From an uncultured Parabacteroides sp. (GTDB taxonomy: Bacteria; Bacteroidota; Bacteroidia; Bacteroidales; Tannerellaceae), in NCBI GenBank assembly GCA_947036995.1, contig CAMQTD010000006.1, positions 1 through 39,668 of the forward strand: a stretch of 39,668 nucleotides of DNA, read 5' to 3'. Made by a program: the position numbers and the translations under genes. Positions within the stretch are counted from its first letter, which is position 1; every line of letters starts with the position of its first letter. The notes beneath the pieces are model-generated. The model was not told the origin of the DNA. It searched no databases and saw nothing but the letters and a program-made list of their open reading frames with translations. Below are positions 7,482 through 15,853 of the stretch, in pieces.

Positions 7482-8813
7482 ATGCTTAAGACATTTCGTA
7501 TCGGAGGAATACATCCACCCGAAAATAAATTGTCTGCCGGTAAACAAATTACCGGACTTGCGCTCCCAACGCAAGTAATCATTCCACTGGGACAACATAT
7601 CGGAGCTCCTGCTCAAGCGCTGGTCAAAAAGGGTGATATCGTAAAAGTTGGAACACCTATTGCGAAGGCAGGTGGATTTGTTTCGGCTAACATACACGCT
7701 TCTGTATCGGGTAAAGTAGCTAAAGTAGACAATGTGTTAGATGCAAGCGGATACAAACGCATGGCTATCTACATTGATGTAGTTGGTGATGAGTGGGAAG
7801 AGACAATAGACCGTAGCGAAACACTTATTAAAGAGTGTACGCTTGCTCCAAAAGAGATTGTCGACAAAATTGCTGCCTGTGGTATCGTTGGTTTAGGGGG
7901 TGCAACATTCCCTACACAAGTAAAACTGATGCCACCTCCAGGAACTAAAGCCGAATTGATTATTATCAATGCCGTAGAGTGCGAGCCATACCTAACATCA
8001 GACCACGCTTTAATGCTCGAAAAAGCAGAAGAGATACTTGTTGGTGTTACGATATTAATGCAATCGGTGAGCGTAAGCAAAGCCGTGATCGGTGTTGAGA
8101 ACAACAAAAAAGATGCCATTGAGAAACTAACCTCTTTAGCAAAACAATATGCTGGTATCGAAATCATGCCATTGAAAGTGCAATATCCTCAAGGGGGAGA
8201 AAAGCAATTGATTGATGCCGTGATCCGTAAACAGGTTAAAAGTGGCGGACTACCAATCTCTACAGGTGCTGTAGTGCAAAACGTAGGAACAGCATTTGCC
8301 GTTTACGAAGCTGTACAGAAAAACAAACCTTTGTTTGAACGTGTCGTTACCGTAACAGGTAAAGCTGTTAGCAACACCTGCAACCTATTGGTACGTGTAG
8401 GTACACCTATTCGCTACTTAATCGAAGCAGCTGGTGGCATCCCAGAGAACACAGGTAAAATTATTGGCGGTGGACCAATGATGGGTAAAGCCCTTATCAC
8501 CGCAGATGTACCCGTAACAAAAGGAAGCTCAGGTATCTTATTAATGACGAAAGAAGAGTCTGTACGTAAACCTATGAGCAACTGTATCCGTTGTGCTAAA
8601 TGTGTAAGTGCTTGTCCGATGGGATTAAACCCAACACACTTGATGAACCTTACAGAGTTTGCCGAATGGGATGGAGCAGAAAAGAATCACATTGCAGATT
8701 GTATCGAGTGTGGCTCTTGTAGCTTTACTTGTCCTGCCAACAGACCGCTATTGGATCAGATCCGTTTCGGTAAAGGAAAAGTGATGGGTATTATACGTGC
8801 ACGTAAATCATAA
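7482..8813 (+). CDS. rnfC: Rnf complex subunit C (NADH-binding)
   Basis: Peripheral subunit of 443 aa that carries FMN and NAD(H) and exchanges electrons with the ferredoxin side. The N-terminal part starts with GGIHPPENK and a biotinyl/barrel-sandwich-like segment (about 35-90). The centre has the Complex I 51-kDa-like nucleotide/FMN motifs GLGGATFPTQVKL and AVECEPYLTSDH. Two 4Fe-4S motifs follow near the C-terminus, NCIRCAKCVSACP and CIECGSCSFTCP. The length is typical of anaerobe RnfC, lacking the long alanine-rich tail of E. coli RsxC. It lies 10 nt before rnfD. Confidence 0.97.
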   Translation: MLKTFRIGGIHPPENKLSAGKQITGLALPTQVIIPLGQHIGAPAQALVKKGDIVKVGTPIAKAGGFVSANIHASVSGKVAKVDNVLDASGYKRMAIYIDVVGDEWEETIDRSETLIKECTLAPKEIVDKIAACGIVGLGGATFPTQVKLMPPPGTKAELIIINAVECEPYLTSDHALMLEKAEEILVGVTILMQSVSVSKAVIGVENNKKDAIEKLTSLAKQYAGIEIMPLKVQYPQGGEKQLIDAVIRKQVKSGGLPISTGAVVQNVGTAFAVYEAVQKNKPLFERVVTVTGKAVSNTCNLLVRVGTPIRYLIEAAGGIPENTGKIIGGGPMMGKALITADVPVTKGSSGILLMTKEESVRKPMSNCIRCAKCVSACPMGLNPTHLMNLTEFAEWDGAEKNHIADCIECGSCSFTCPANRPLLDQIRFGKGKVMGIIRARKS

Positions 8814-8823
8814 CACAAAAACG

Positions 8824-9783
8824 ATGGAAAATAATTTATATGTATCACCCTCACCTCACATACACGGAGGGGATAGCGTTAGTAAAAATATGTATGGTGT
8901 GCTGATTGCGCTTTTGCCAGCACTACTTGTATCGCTCTATTTCTTCGGATTGGGCGCCTTGATTGTTATTGTTACTTCAGTAGTAGCATGTGCAGCATTT
9001 GAATTTATCATTCAAAAATATTTAATGAAGCAGAAAGCCTCACTTTGTGATGGCTCGGCTGTCTTGACTGGTCTGTTGTTGGCATTCAACCTCCCTTCAA
9101 ATCTTCCAATCTGGATTATCTTGATTGGCGCATTGGCTGCGATTGGTATTGGTAAGATGTCGTTTGGTGGATTAGGAAACAATATATTCAATCCAGCATT
9201 GGTTGGGCGTGTATTCTTATTGATCTCCTTCCCTGCACAGATGACTACTTGGCCTACACCGGGTGTATTCCCAATGACCTATACCGATGCACAAACAGGT
9301 GCTACCGTATTAACGGCAATGAAAGAGGGTGCAACTACACTCCCATCCTATGCAGATATGTTATTAGGTAATATGGGTGGTAGTTTAGGAGAAGTGGGTG
9401 CAATTGCGCTTTTACTTGGATTCGCCTTTATGCTTTGGCGTAAGATTATCACATGGCACATTCCTGTTTCAATCTTAGCAACGGTAGCTGTATTTGCAGG
9501 CATCATGCATTTAGTTGATCCTGTGGCGTATGTAGATCCATGTGTACAACTACTTTCGGGTGGTCTATTACTTGGTGCTATCTTTATGGCAACGGATTAT
9601 GTTACATCACCGATGACACATGGCGGAATGATCGTTTATGGTATTGGTATTGGTATCTTAACCGTTGTGATTCGTCTATTTGGCGCTTACCCAGAGGGCA
9701 TGTCGTTTGCAATCTTAATTATGAATGCATTCACCCCACTGATTAACAGTTATATGAAACCTAAACTATTTGGAGATAAATAA
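8824..9783 (+). CDS. rnfD: Rnf complex subunit D (membrane, covalent FMN)
   Basis: Integral membrane subunit of 319 aa, homologous to NqrB. About nine hydrophobic segments are visible. The motif TGAT at residues 158-161, after the YTDAQ segment, matches the site where FMN is attached to threonine by a phosphodiester bond, so Thr161 is the likely residue. The start at 8824 is chosen because the in-frame ATG at 8797 overlaps rnfC by 17 nt and would add a polar, non-homologous MHVNHNTKT. The gene ends 2 nt before rnfG, so translation is probably coupled. Confidence 0.96.
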   Translation: MENNLYVSPSPHIHGGDSVSKNMYGVLIALLPALLVSLYFFGLGALIVIVTSVVACAAFEFIIQKYLMKQKASLCDGSAVLTGLLLAFNLPSNLPIWIILIGALAAIGIGKMSFGGLGNNIFNPALVGRVFLLISFPAQMTTWPTPGVFPMTYTDAQTGATVLTAMKEGATTLPSYADMLLGNMGGSLGEVGAIALLLGFAFMLWRKIITWHIPVSILATVAVFAGIMHLVDPVAYVDPCVQLLSGGLLLGAIFMATDYVTSPMTHGGMIVYGIGIGILTVVIRLFGAYPEGMSFAILIMNAFTPLINSYMKPKLFGDK

Positions 9784-9785
9784 GC

Positions 9786-10424
9786 ATGAAGAAATTAAAA
9801 TCAACATTACCCAATATGCTTTTATCGCTTACGGGTATCTGCTTAGTGGCTGGTGCAGCATTGGCTGGTGTTAACGAAATAACAACAGCTCCGATAGCAA
9901 AAAGTAAAGCAGCAACATTGCAAGCTGCCATTAAAATGGTAACGCCTGCTTTTGATAATAATCCAACAACAGATCGATACAAGGGTGTAACCTCCGAAGG
10001 CGATTCTCTTGTTATCTATCCAGCCATGAAAGATGGCAAACTTGTTGGTGTAGCCGTAGAGAGTAACACGAAGAAAGGATTTAGCGGAGAGATTCAAGTA
10101 ATGGTCGGATTAGATACCGAAGGTACATTGATAAACTATTCGGTACTTAAACACAGTGAAACCCCAGGTCTTGGATCTAAAATGGAAGAGTGGTTTCACC
10201 AAGATAAAAACAAACAATCTGTACTCGGACGTTCGTTGAGCACAAGCGCATTGCAAGTTGGTAAAGATGGTGGCGATGTAGATGCCATCACTGCAGCAAC
10301 AATTTCATCGCGTGCATTCTTAGATGCTATTAATCGTGCATACAGTGCATACTCAGGCTCTAAAGATTGGGACGGAACAACAGGTGCTACGGCACAAGAA
10401 ACTAAGAAAGGAGACAAACAATGA
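9786..10424 (+). CDS. rnfG: Rnf complex subunit G (periplasmic covalent FMN)
   Basis: Subunit of 212 aa with one N-terminal membrane helix (about 9-30) and a periplasmic FMN-binding domain. Family motifs include KHSETPGLG (122-130) and TAATISS at 169-175, where Thr172 is the expected covalent FMN site. In RnfG/NqrC this flavin passes electrons between the membrane subunits. The C-terminal tail after 190 is short and polar. The stop codon overlaps the rnfE start by ATGA, showing tight translational coupling. Confidence 0.96.
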   Translation: MKKLKSTLPNMLLSLTGICLVAGAALAGVNEITTAPIAKSKAATLQAAIKMVTPAFDNNPTTDRYKGVTSEGDSLVIYPAMKDGKLVGVAVESNTKKGFSGEIQVMVGLDTEGTLINYSVLKHSETPGLGSKMEEWFHQDKNKQSVLGRSLSTSALQVGKDGGDVDAITAATISSRAFLDAINRAYSAYSGSKDWDGTTGATAQETKKGDKQ

Positions 10425-11005
10425 GCAATACAAAAATCTTATTAAACGGCATTATCAAAGAGAACCCAATCTTTGTACTGCTATTGGGTATGTGTCCGAC
10501 TTTAGGAACAACCTCTTCAGCGATCAACGGTTTAGGCATGGGACTAGCTACTACATTTGTGCTGTTATGTTCTAACATGGCAATATCAAGCGTTAAGAAT
10601 TTAATTCCAGACCAAGTACGTATCCCTGGATATGTGGTTATCATTGCATCGTTCGTTACCATCCTTCAGATGTGTATGGAAGCATTTGTTCCTGCATTAT
10701 ATGCGAGTTTAGGACTTTTTATCCCTTTGATCGTAGTAAACTGTATCGTACTCGGACGTGCAGAGGCATTTGCTGCTAAGAATGGTATCTTCTCTTCTGG
10801 ACTTGATGGTTTGGGTATGGGACTTGGATTCACCTTTGCACTAACCCTTTTGGGTGCTGTACGTGAATTACTTGGTACTGGTAAGCTTTTTGGATTAGAA
10901 ATATTCCCAGAAAGTTTCGGAGCTTTAATCTTTGTATTGGCTCCAGGCGCATTTATTGCCCTTGGATACCTGATTGCATTGGTCAACAAATTACGTAAAG
11001 CCTAA
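10421..11005 (+). CDS. rnfE: Rnf complex subunit E
   Basis: Integral membrane subunit of 194 aa, homologous to NqrD and to RnfA. Six hydrophobic segments are visible. The motif LLGMCPTLGTTSSAINGLGMG near the N-terminus holds the conserved cysteine which, with one from RnfA, coordinates a cluster within the membrane in this family. RnfE and RnfA insert in opposite orientations and form the centre of the pump. The ATG overlaps the rnfG stop; rnfA begins 20 nt after its end. Confidence 0.96.
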   Translation: MSNTKILLNGIIKENPIFVLLLGMCPTLGTTSSAINGLGMGLATTFVLLCSNMAISSVKNLIPDQVRIPGYVVIIASFVTILQMCMEAFVPALYASLGLFIPLIVVNCIVLGRAEAFAAKNGIFSSGLDGLGMGLGFTFALTLLGAVRELLGTGKLFGLEIFPESFGALIFVLAPGAFIALGYLIALVNKLRKA

Positions 11006-11025
11006 CATTTAAAAGAAAGAAGAGT

Positions 11026-11598
11026 ATGGAATATGTATTGATATTTATCGCAGCCGTCTTTGTTAATAACATCGTACTGGCTCAATTCTTAGGAATCTGT
11101 CCTTTTTTAGGTGTATCTAAAAAAGTAGAAACAGCACTTGGCATGAGTGCTGCCGTAGCCTTTGTACTTACAATTGCTACTGTAGTTACCTTTTTGATTC
11201 AGAAGTATATCTTAGATGCTTTTGGATTAGGTTTTATGCAAACCATTTCATTCATTCTCGTTATTGCAGCATTGGTGCAGATGGTAGAGATTGTATTGAA
11301 AAAAGTATCTCCAGCATTATATCAAGCACTTGGTGTGTTTCTTCCGCTGATCACAACAAACTGTTGTATCTTAGGAGTTGCAATCCTTGTGATTCAAAAA
11401 GAGTATAATTTATTACAATCTGTCGTATTTGCTATCTCTACAGCCATTGGATTTGGCTTAGCTTTAGTTATCTTTGCAGGCATTAGAGAGCAAATCTCAT
11501 TAACACGTATTCCCGAAGGAATGAAGGGTACGCCAATCGCACTTGTTACAGCAGGTTTGTTAGCAATGGCTTTTATGGGATTCTCTGGTATTGTATAA
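11026..11598 (+). CDS. rnfA: Rnf complex subunit A
   Basis: Integral membrane subunit of 190 aa, homologous to NqrE, with six hydrophobic helices. The N-terminal motif FLGICPFLGVSKK supplies one conserved cysteine and TTNCCILGVAI another, both typical of RnfA. It completes the order B-C-D-G-E-A, the arrangement I know from Bacteroides. The next gene, galE, follows after 34 nt with no terminator, so it probably shares the transcript. Confidence 0.96.
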   Translation: MEYVLIFIAAVFVNNIVLAQFLGICPFLGVSKKVETALGMSAAVAFVLTIATVVTFLIQKYILDAFGLGFMQTISFILVIAALVQMVEIVLKKVSPALYQALGVFLPLITTNCCILGVAILVIQKEYNLLQSVVFAISTAIGFGLALVIFAGIREQISLTRIPEGMKGTPIALVTAGLLAMAFMGFSGIV

Positions 11599-11632
11599 TT
11601 AAAAGAACAACAACAATCTAAATTTATCTACA

Positions 11633-12667
11633 ATGAAAAAGAAAATTTTAGTAACAGGTGGTACTGGTTATATTGGTTCACACACTGTTGTAGAACTTCA
11701 AGCAGCTGGTTACGAAGTCGTAATTATTGACAACCTTTCAAACTCAAACGTTGAAGTACTGAAAGGTATCGAAAAGATATCGGGTATATGCCCAACGTTC
11801 GTGCAATTAGATTGTAACGACAAAGCTGGTTTGAGCAAAATGTTTACCGACAATGCTGGTATCAAAGGAATTATTCACTTTGCAGCAAGCAAGGCTGTTG
11901 GCGAGTCGGTTCAACAACCGTTGATGTATTACCGTAACAACCTTGTTACGTTGGTTAATCTATTGGAGCTTATGCCTGAGTTTGGTGTAGAAGGAATTGT
12001 ATTCTCTTCGTCTTGTACTGTGTACGGACAACCAGATATTCTTCCTGTAACTGAAGATGCGCCAATCAAACCAGCGCTTTCTCCATACGGAAACACAAAG
12101 CAGATCAACGAGGAGATTATCCGCGATACAATCTATTCGGGTGTACCATTTAAGAGCATCATCCTACGTTATTTCAATCCAATCGGTGCGCACCCAAGTG
12201 CAGAGATTGGCGAACTTCCAAACGGTGTGCCACAAAACCTTATCCCATACCTTACACAAACAGCTATGGGTATCCGCCAAGAGTTGAGCGTATATGGTAA
12301 CGATTATGACACCCCAGACGGATCTTGTATTCGCGACTATATCAATGTTGTAGACCTTGCTAAAGCACACGTAATCGCAATTGAGCGTGTATTAGGCGAG
12401 AAATCATTGGCAGATGTAGAAACATTCAACCTTGGAACAGGTCGTGGCGTTACAGTTTTAGAACTAATCAACGCATTCGAAACAGGAACAGGCGTAAAAG
12501 TGCCTCACAAAATTGTAGAGCGCAGAGAAGGTGATATCGAGAAAGTTTGGGCAAACCCTAAAAAAGCAAACGAAGTATTGGGCTGGACAGCACAAGAAAG
12601 CGTAGAAGACACCCTACTAACAGCTTGGAACTGGCAGAAACGTTTAAGAGAGAAAGGAATTCAATAG
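11633..12667 (+). CDS. galE: UDP-glucose 4-epimerase
   Basis: NAD-dependent short-chain dehydrogenase-type epimerase of 344 aa that interconverts UDP-glucose and UDP-galactose. The Rossmann motif is TGGTGYIGSH (8-17), the serine region is FSSSCTVYG (124-132), and the catalytic pair is Tyr152 and Lys156 in SPYGNTK. RDYINVVDLAKAH is also conserved. The length fits bacterial GalE of about 340 aa. It follows rnfA without a terminator or recognisable promoter, so it is probably the last gene of the rnf operon although it has no obvious link to electron transport. Activity on N-acetylated sugars cannot be excluded. Confidence 0.95.
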   Translation: MKKKILVTGGTGYIGSHTVVELQAAGYEVVIIDNLSNSNVEVLKGIEKISGICPTFVQLDCNDKAGLSKMFTDNAGIKGIIHFAASKAVGESVQQPLMYYRNNLVTLVNLLELMPEFGVEGIVFSSSCTVYGQPDILPVTEDAPIKPALSPYGNTKQINEEIIRDTIYSGVPFKSIILRYFNPIGAHPSAEIGELPNGVPQNLIPYLTQTAMGIRQELSVYGNDYDTPDGSCIRDYINVVDLAKAHVIAIERVLGEKSLADVETFNLGTGRGVTVLELINAFETGTGVKVPHKIVERREGDIEKVWANPKKANEVLGWTAQESVEDTLLTAWNWQKRLREKGIQ

Positions 12668-12695
12668 TCCTACTCAATTTTAAGAAATATTCTCT

Positions 12696-12723
12696 AAGGG
12701 GTACAGCAATTGCTGTGCCCCTT
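12696..12723 (+). terminator. Terminator of the rseC-rnf-galE operon
   Basis: AAGGGGTACAGCA pairs with TGCTGTGCCCCTT through one G-U pair, followed by the T-rich ATTTGTTTTAT. It lies 29 nt after the galE stop. Confidence 0.85.
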
Positions 12724-12724
12724 A

Positions 12725-12756
12725 TTTGTTTTATATCGAGTCATTATGTACTTTTG
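12725..12756 (+). promoter_or_regulatory. Promoter of the EamA transporter gene
   Basis: TTTG (12725-12728), 20-nt spacer, TACTTTTG (12749-12756): the best full match to the Bacteroidota promoter in the window. The -33 element sits in the T-tract of the preceding terminator. Confidence 0.8.
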
Positions 12757-12782
12757 CACCCAATTAAACTAAAACAACATAA

Positions 12783-13712
12783 ATGATAAGTAACAACATG
12801 AAGGGATTCTTTTACGGAATTGCCTCGTCGATGACTTTCGGATTAATTCCGCTCTTTACCCTCCCACTTATGGCAGAAGGATTAGGCTTTGACTCTATTC
12901 TTTTTTACCGTTTCTTTTTTGCATCCATAGCATTGGGCATATTACTTATTACACGTAAGCAATCCTTTCGTATTGAGCGCGCTGAACTCCCCATACTTGC
13001 CATGTTAGGCGCCTTCTACTCCTCTTCAGCACTCTTCTTATTCTGGGGATTTCAGCTACTCTCTAGTGGTATTGCTACAACGCTCCATTTCTTATATCCC
13101 GTATTTGTAACGCTGGTTATGGTAACCATCTATAAAGAGAAAAAGTCAATATGGACAGCTAGCTCTATCCTCTGTGCGATACTCGGTGTCGGACTACTGT
13201 CTATTGGCGATGGTAGCATAGAGGTTAATCTTTTTGGGGTCGGAATTGTGGCATTCTCAGCATTAAGTTACGCGCTTTACATTGTGGGCGTAAATAAATC
13301 ACGCATTCGTGAGATGAAAGGTTTTAAACTAACCTTCTATGCCTTGGGTATTGCAGCCTGTATTTTCTTCGCTATGGCACATATCAAAGGTACGTTTCAG
13401 CCCATCCCCTCTACCCCTGCATTTTTAAATCTTATTGCTTTAGCTATTATTCCAACCGTGCTCTCTAACCTCGCATTGGTAGAATCAGTAAAGTGCATAG
13501 GAAGTACACTCACCGCTGTATTGGGTGCTTCGGAGCCTGTTACTGCTATATGCGTGGGAATTCTTATCTTTAATGAGCCCTTTACACTACAACTAGCAAT
13601 CGGCATTTTACTAATTATCTTTGCTGTAAGCATCATCATCCTGTCTAAGCGATTAAGCAGATGGATGGCTCAATTCAAGCAAGGGGTACTACAAAGAAGC
13701 GCAAGAGCCTAA
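12783..13712 (+). CDS. EamA/DMT-superfamily transporter
   Basis: Inner-membrane protein of 309 aa with about ten hydrophobic helices in two repeated halves of five, as in the drug/metabolite transporter superfamily. The EamA signature is visible as FLYPVFVTLVMVTIYKEK in the first half and VLGASEPVTAICVGILIFNE in the second. Members export or import amino acids, nucleosides or other small metabolites; the substrate here cannot be told. A second ATG at 12798 is possible, but the first is well placed about 20 nt after the predicted transcription start. It is transcribed alone; the next gene has its own -7 element. Confidence 0.9.
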   Translation: MISNNMKGFFYGIASSMTFGLIPLFTLPLMAEGLGFDSILFYRFFFASIALGILLITRKQSFRIERAELPILAMLGAFYSSSALFLFWGFQLLSSGIATTLHFLYPVFVTLVMVTIYKEKKSIWTASSILCAILGVGLLSIGDGSIEVNLFGVGIVAFSALSYALYIVGVNKSRIREMKGFKLTFYALGIAACIFFAMAHIKGTFQPIPSTPAFLNLIALAIIPTVLSNLALVESVKCIGSTLTAVLGASEPVTAICVGILIFNEPFTLQLAIGILLIIFAVSIIILSKRLSRWMAQFKQGVLQRSARA

Positions 13713-13763
13713 GAGAATATCAATTTTTAACTCTCTAACGGCAGTAGATTGCATCTTTTAATG

Positions 13764-13771
13764 TATTTTTG
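13764..13771 (+). promoter_or_regulatory. -7 element of the 13797-14776 gene pair
   Basis: TATTTTTG matches TAnnTTTG, 25 nt before the ATG. No convincing -33 TTTG at the right spacing was seen. Confidence 0.45.
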
Positions 13772-13796
13772 TCGGTATAAAAAATTATAAAACAAC

Positions 13797-14414
13797 ATGA
13801 GTCTATTTTCATTCTTTTCGAAAAAAAATAAACCTGAGGAGACAGAAGCTCCTAGTGGTGTAGAAGATTTCATCTCTTTGATTCGTATCTACTACCAAGC
13901 ATCTATGGCGGTAAACATGGGATTGAATAATCCTGCCTTTGTACCAGACATGATGTTATTCAAACGCACCCTTCGCATCCCTACACAACAGGGTAAACTA
14001 GGTGTTGCCGAGCGCGCACAAGCACGTAAGATAATGATGCACGATTATGGATTGAAAGAGTCGTTCTTCAAAGGTATCGACTGGTCGGTAAAGAAGAATT
14101 GCAAGAATCAGAACCATATCCAAACATACTTTTTCCAATTCCAAGGCTTCTCTAACGATTTGCTTATGTTGATGACCAACCTAATGCAATGGAAATTTAG
14201 AATCCCTATGTTTATGAAAAAGATGCTTTACTCCATGACTGCTAAAACAATCCATGATGTAATGACGAAGGCTGAATGGAAAGATCATAGCACGCGCAAA
14301 ACAGTTACAAGCATTCGCAAATACCAACAAACACTGAGCTTCTCTGAAGAGTGGATGACGGATTTTGTTTTCAACATCATCATGCTTGCACGCCAAGACG
14401 CTAAAAAGAAATAA
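13797..14414 (+). CDS. Uncharacterised basic protein, 205 aa
   Basis: I do not recognise a functional family. The protein starts with a short Phe/Lys-rich segment (MSLFSFFSKKNKPEE), has no signal peptide, and is basic, with many Lys, Met and Phe residues. A moderately hydrophobic stretch, FSNDLLMLMTNLMQWKFRI, is near 120-140. The rest looks helical and soluble. Good codon structure, its own -7 element and a 2-nt gap to the ArsC-like gene support a real gene and co-translation with that partner. A cytoplasmic or membrane-associated role is possible; I make no functional claim. Confidence 0.8.
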   Translation: MSLFSFFSKKNKPEETEAPSGVEDFISLIRIYYQASMAVNMGLNNPAFVPDMMLFKRTLRIPTQQGKLGVAERAQARKIMMHDYGLKESFFKGIDWSVKKNCKNQNHIQTYFFQFQGFSNDLLMLMTNLMQWKFRIPMFMKKMLYSMTAKTIHDVMTKAEWKDHSTRKTVTSIRKYQQTLSFSEEWMTDFVFNIIMLARQDAKKK

Positions 14415-14416
14415 GC

Positions 14417-14776
14417 ATGTCGCAACCTCTATTCATCCAATACGCTAAATGCGGCACATGCCGTAAAGCGAAAAACTGGTTAGATGAGCAAGGTATAAAC
14501 TACACAGATCGCCCCATTGTGGAACAAAATCCTACCAAGGAAGAGCTTACACAGTGGATCGAAATGAGTAAACTGCCCATCAAACGCTTTTTCAACACAA
14601 GCGGATTAGTATATAAAGCATTGCAACTGAAAGATAAACTGCCAACCCTCAGCATCGACGAGCAGATAGATCTGCTTGCTTCTGATGGCAAACTAATCAA
14701 ACGCCCACTCCTTGTGGGTGCCGATTATGTGTTGGTTGGGTTTAAACCCGAAAACTGGGAAGAGGTTTTATTGTAA
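14417..14776 (+). CDS. ArsC/Spx-family thioredoxin-fold reductase
   Basis: Cytoplasmic thioredoxin-fold protein of 119 aa. It has the redox motif Cys12-Gly-Thr-Cys15, then the family pattern IVEQNPTKEEL, LPIKRFFNTSGLVYK and KRPLLVGADYVLVGF, where the Arg-Pro pair is conserved. ArsC proteins reduce arsenate with glutathione or thioredoxin; Spx/YffB relatives with CxxC are regulators or unknown. No arsenic resistance genes lie nearby, so arsenate reduction is unproven and a thiol-redox role is equally likely. It follows the unknown 205-aa gene by 2 nt and is closed by a strong terminator. Confidence 0.88.
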   Translation: MSQPLFIQYAKCGTCRKAKNWLDEQGINYTDRPIVEQNPTKEELTQWIEMSKLPIKRFFNTSGLVYKALQLKDKLPTLSIDEQIDLLASDGKLIKRPLLVGADYVLVGFKPENWEEVLL

Positions 14777-14802
14777 CTACCTTCCGAGAGATTCCAAAAC
14801 AG

Positions 14803-14854
14803 AACGAAACCCCTCTCTATGTGCTTTATACAGCGCATAGAGAGGGGTTTCGTT
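14803..14854. terminator. Terminator after the ArsC-like gene
   Basis: A 22-bp stem with one G-U pair (14803-14824 with 14833-14854), containing ACCCCTCTCTATG, with an 8-nt loop and TTTGTT after it. It lies 26 nt after the stop codon. Confidence 0.85.
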
Positions 14855-14984
14855 TGTTATAACGCTAAATGAAAGACAAACACCAATCATCAGGAAAAGA
14901 AAAGCAGATAAACTGCTGAAGAACAGCACTAATTTATCGTTTATATGCTTTGGGTTTACTAATTTTACAGGTACAAACTATCCG

Positions 14985-15066
14985 TACAACCTTGGTTGTA
15001 TGATCGTATGACCACGGTTGTACGATCGGTTGACCTTGGTTGTACGATCATACAACCAAGGTCATA
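14985..15066. repeat. Four tandem 22-bp palindromic units (TAYRACC-NN-GGTYRTA)
   Basis: Four 16-nt units start at 14985, 15007, 15029 and 15051. Each has arms of the form TACAACC / GGTTGTA around 2 nt (TT, AC, TT, AA). Unit 3 begins GTTGACC instead. Spacers of exactly 6 nt are TGATCG, CGATCG and CGATCA, all centred on GATC. The period is exactly 22 bp, two helical turns, which suits a protein binding one face of DNA. Units 3 and 4 can also fold into a 14-bp stem with a 6-nt loop (15031-15064), but no T-tract follows. It is 75 nt before the HU-related gene, so it may be that protein's operator. Confidence 0.85.
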
Positions 15067-15140
15067 CAAATAAAATGAACAGACCTAAAGATTAAAATGT
15101 AGTGTATTAGAAATAAGTTAAACAGATAAAATCATTTATT

Positions 15141-15749
15141 ATGGCAGCACAGTACGACTTTTACAAGAATCCACCGTCTCAAAAAGATCCTAAGAAAAAA
15201 AGTTTACACCCGCGCATTGTAAGCTTCAACACCACCACACCAGAAGAACTAGCTACGCTTGTTCAAGATAGATGCTCTGCAACTACGGCAGACGTATCCT
15301 TGGTATTGGATGCTCTCCGTAGCGTACTCATACAGCAAATCAAAATGGGAAACAGAGTCCATCTCGAAGGACTCGGATACTTTATGATGACGCTAACTGC
15401 CGAACCGATTGAATCCGACAAAGAGATCCGTTCCGAATCAGTCCATTTTAAATCCATCTCTTTCAGACCAGAAGTGAAACTGAAAAATGCATTCAAATCC
15501 ATTCGCCTCGAACGTGCTCCGAAGAAAGCACACTCTGCCACTCTCACAGAGGAGGCAATCATCGAAAAGCTGAAAACACATTTCACCCTATACCAAACCA
15601 TCTCCCGCAGAGAGTTTCAAGCCCTTTGCAGCTTGCAACAAACAACAGCTGCAACACGACTGAAAACACTGGTAGCAAAAGGTATTCTGCTTAAAATAGG
15701 ACAACTAAAGTTTCCGCTGTATGTGTTGGCGGAAGAATTAAAAGAATAA
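15141..15749 (+). CDS. HU-related DNA-binding protein with C-terminal winged-helix-like region
   Basis: Predicted nucleoid or DNA-binding protein of 202 aa. Residues 1-130 match the HU-related histone-like family of Bacteroidota: a basic start (MAAQYDFYKN, DPKKKSLHPRIV), a helical segment with LDALRSVLIQQIKMGNRVHLEGLGYF (the loop before the HU arm), then a beta-rich part ending RPEVKLKNAFKSIRLE. Residues 135-202 form a separate helix-rich, winged-helix-like region (EEAIIEKLKTHFTLYQTISRREF, TAATRLKTLVAKGILLKIG). HU itself is about 90 aa. No RBS is evident. The palindrome array upstream could be its binding site; that is inference. Confidence 0.82.
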   Translation: MAAQYDFYKNPPSQKDPKKKSLHPRIVSFNTTTPEELATLVQDRCSATTADVSLVLDALRSVLIQQIKMGNRVHLEGLGYFMMTLTAEPIESDKEIRSESVHFKSISFRPEVKLKNAFKSIRLERAPKKAHSATLTEEAIIEKLKTHFTLYQTISRREFQALCSLQQTTAATRLKTLVAKGILLKIGQLKFPLYVLAEELKE

Positions 15750-15853
15750 ATATTATCCATTTTAATATATTAGAAGGGTAATCAGAAGATATCCTAATCT
15801 GAATAAATCAAACGATACTAAAAAACTATCTAACAATACTTTAAATTATCACA

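Larger units (their letters stand above)
14777..15140. other. 364-nt intergenic region: terminator, A-rich leader and palindrome array
   Basis: It holds the terminator at 14803-14854, about 130 nt of A-rich sequence without a convincing ORF (14855-14984), the array at 14985-15066 and about 75 nt before the HU-related gene. TATGCTTTGG near 14945 is one base away from the -7 consensus spacing, so the array may lie in a transcribed leader. Confidence 0.6.

Noticed and set aside
14985-15066. Small CRISPR array
   Set aside because: The 6-nt spacers are nearly identical and far too short, the units are palindromic and only four, and no cas genes lie in the window.
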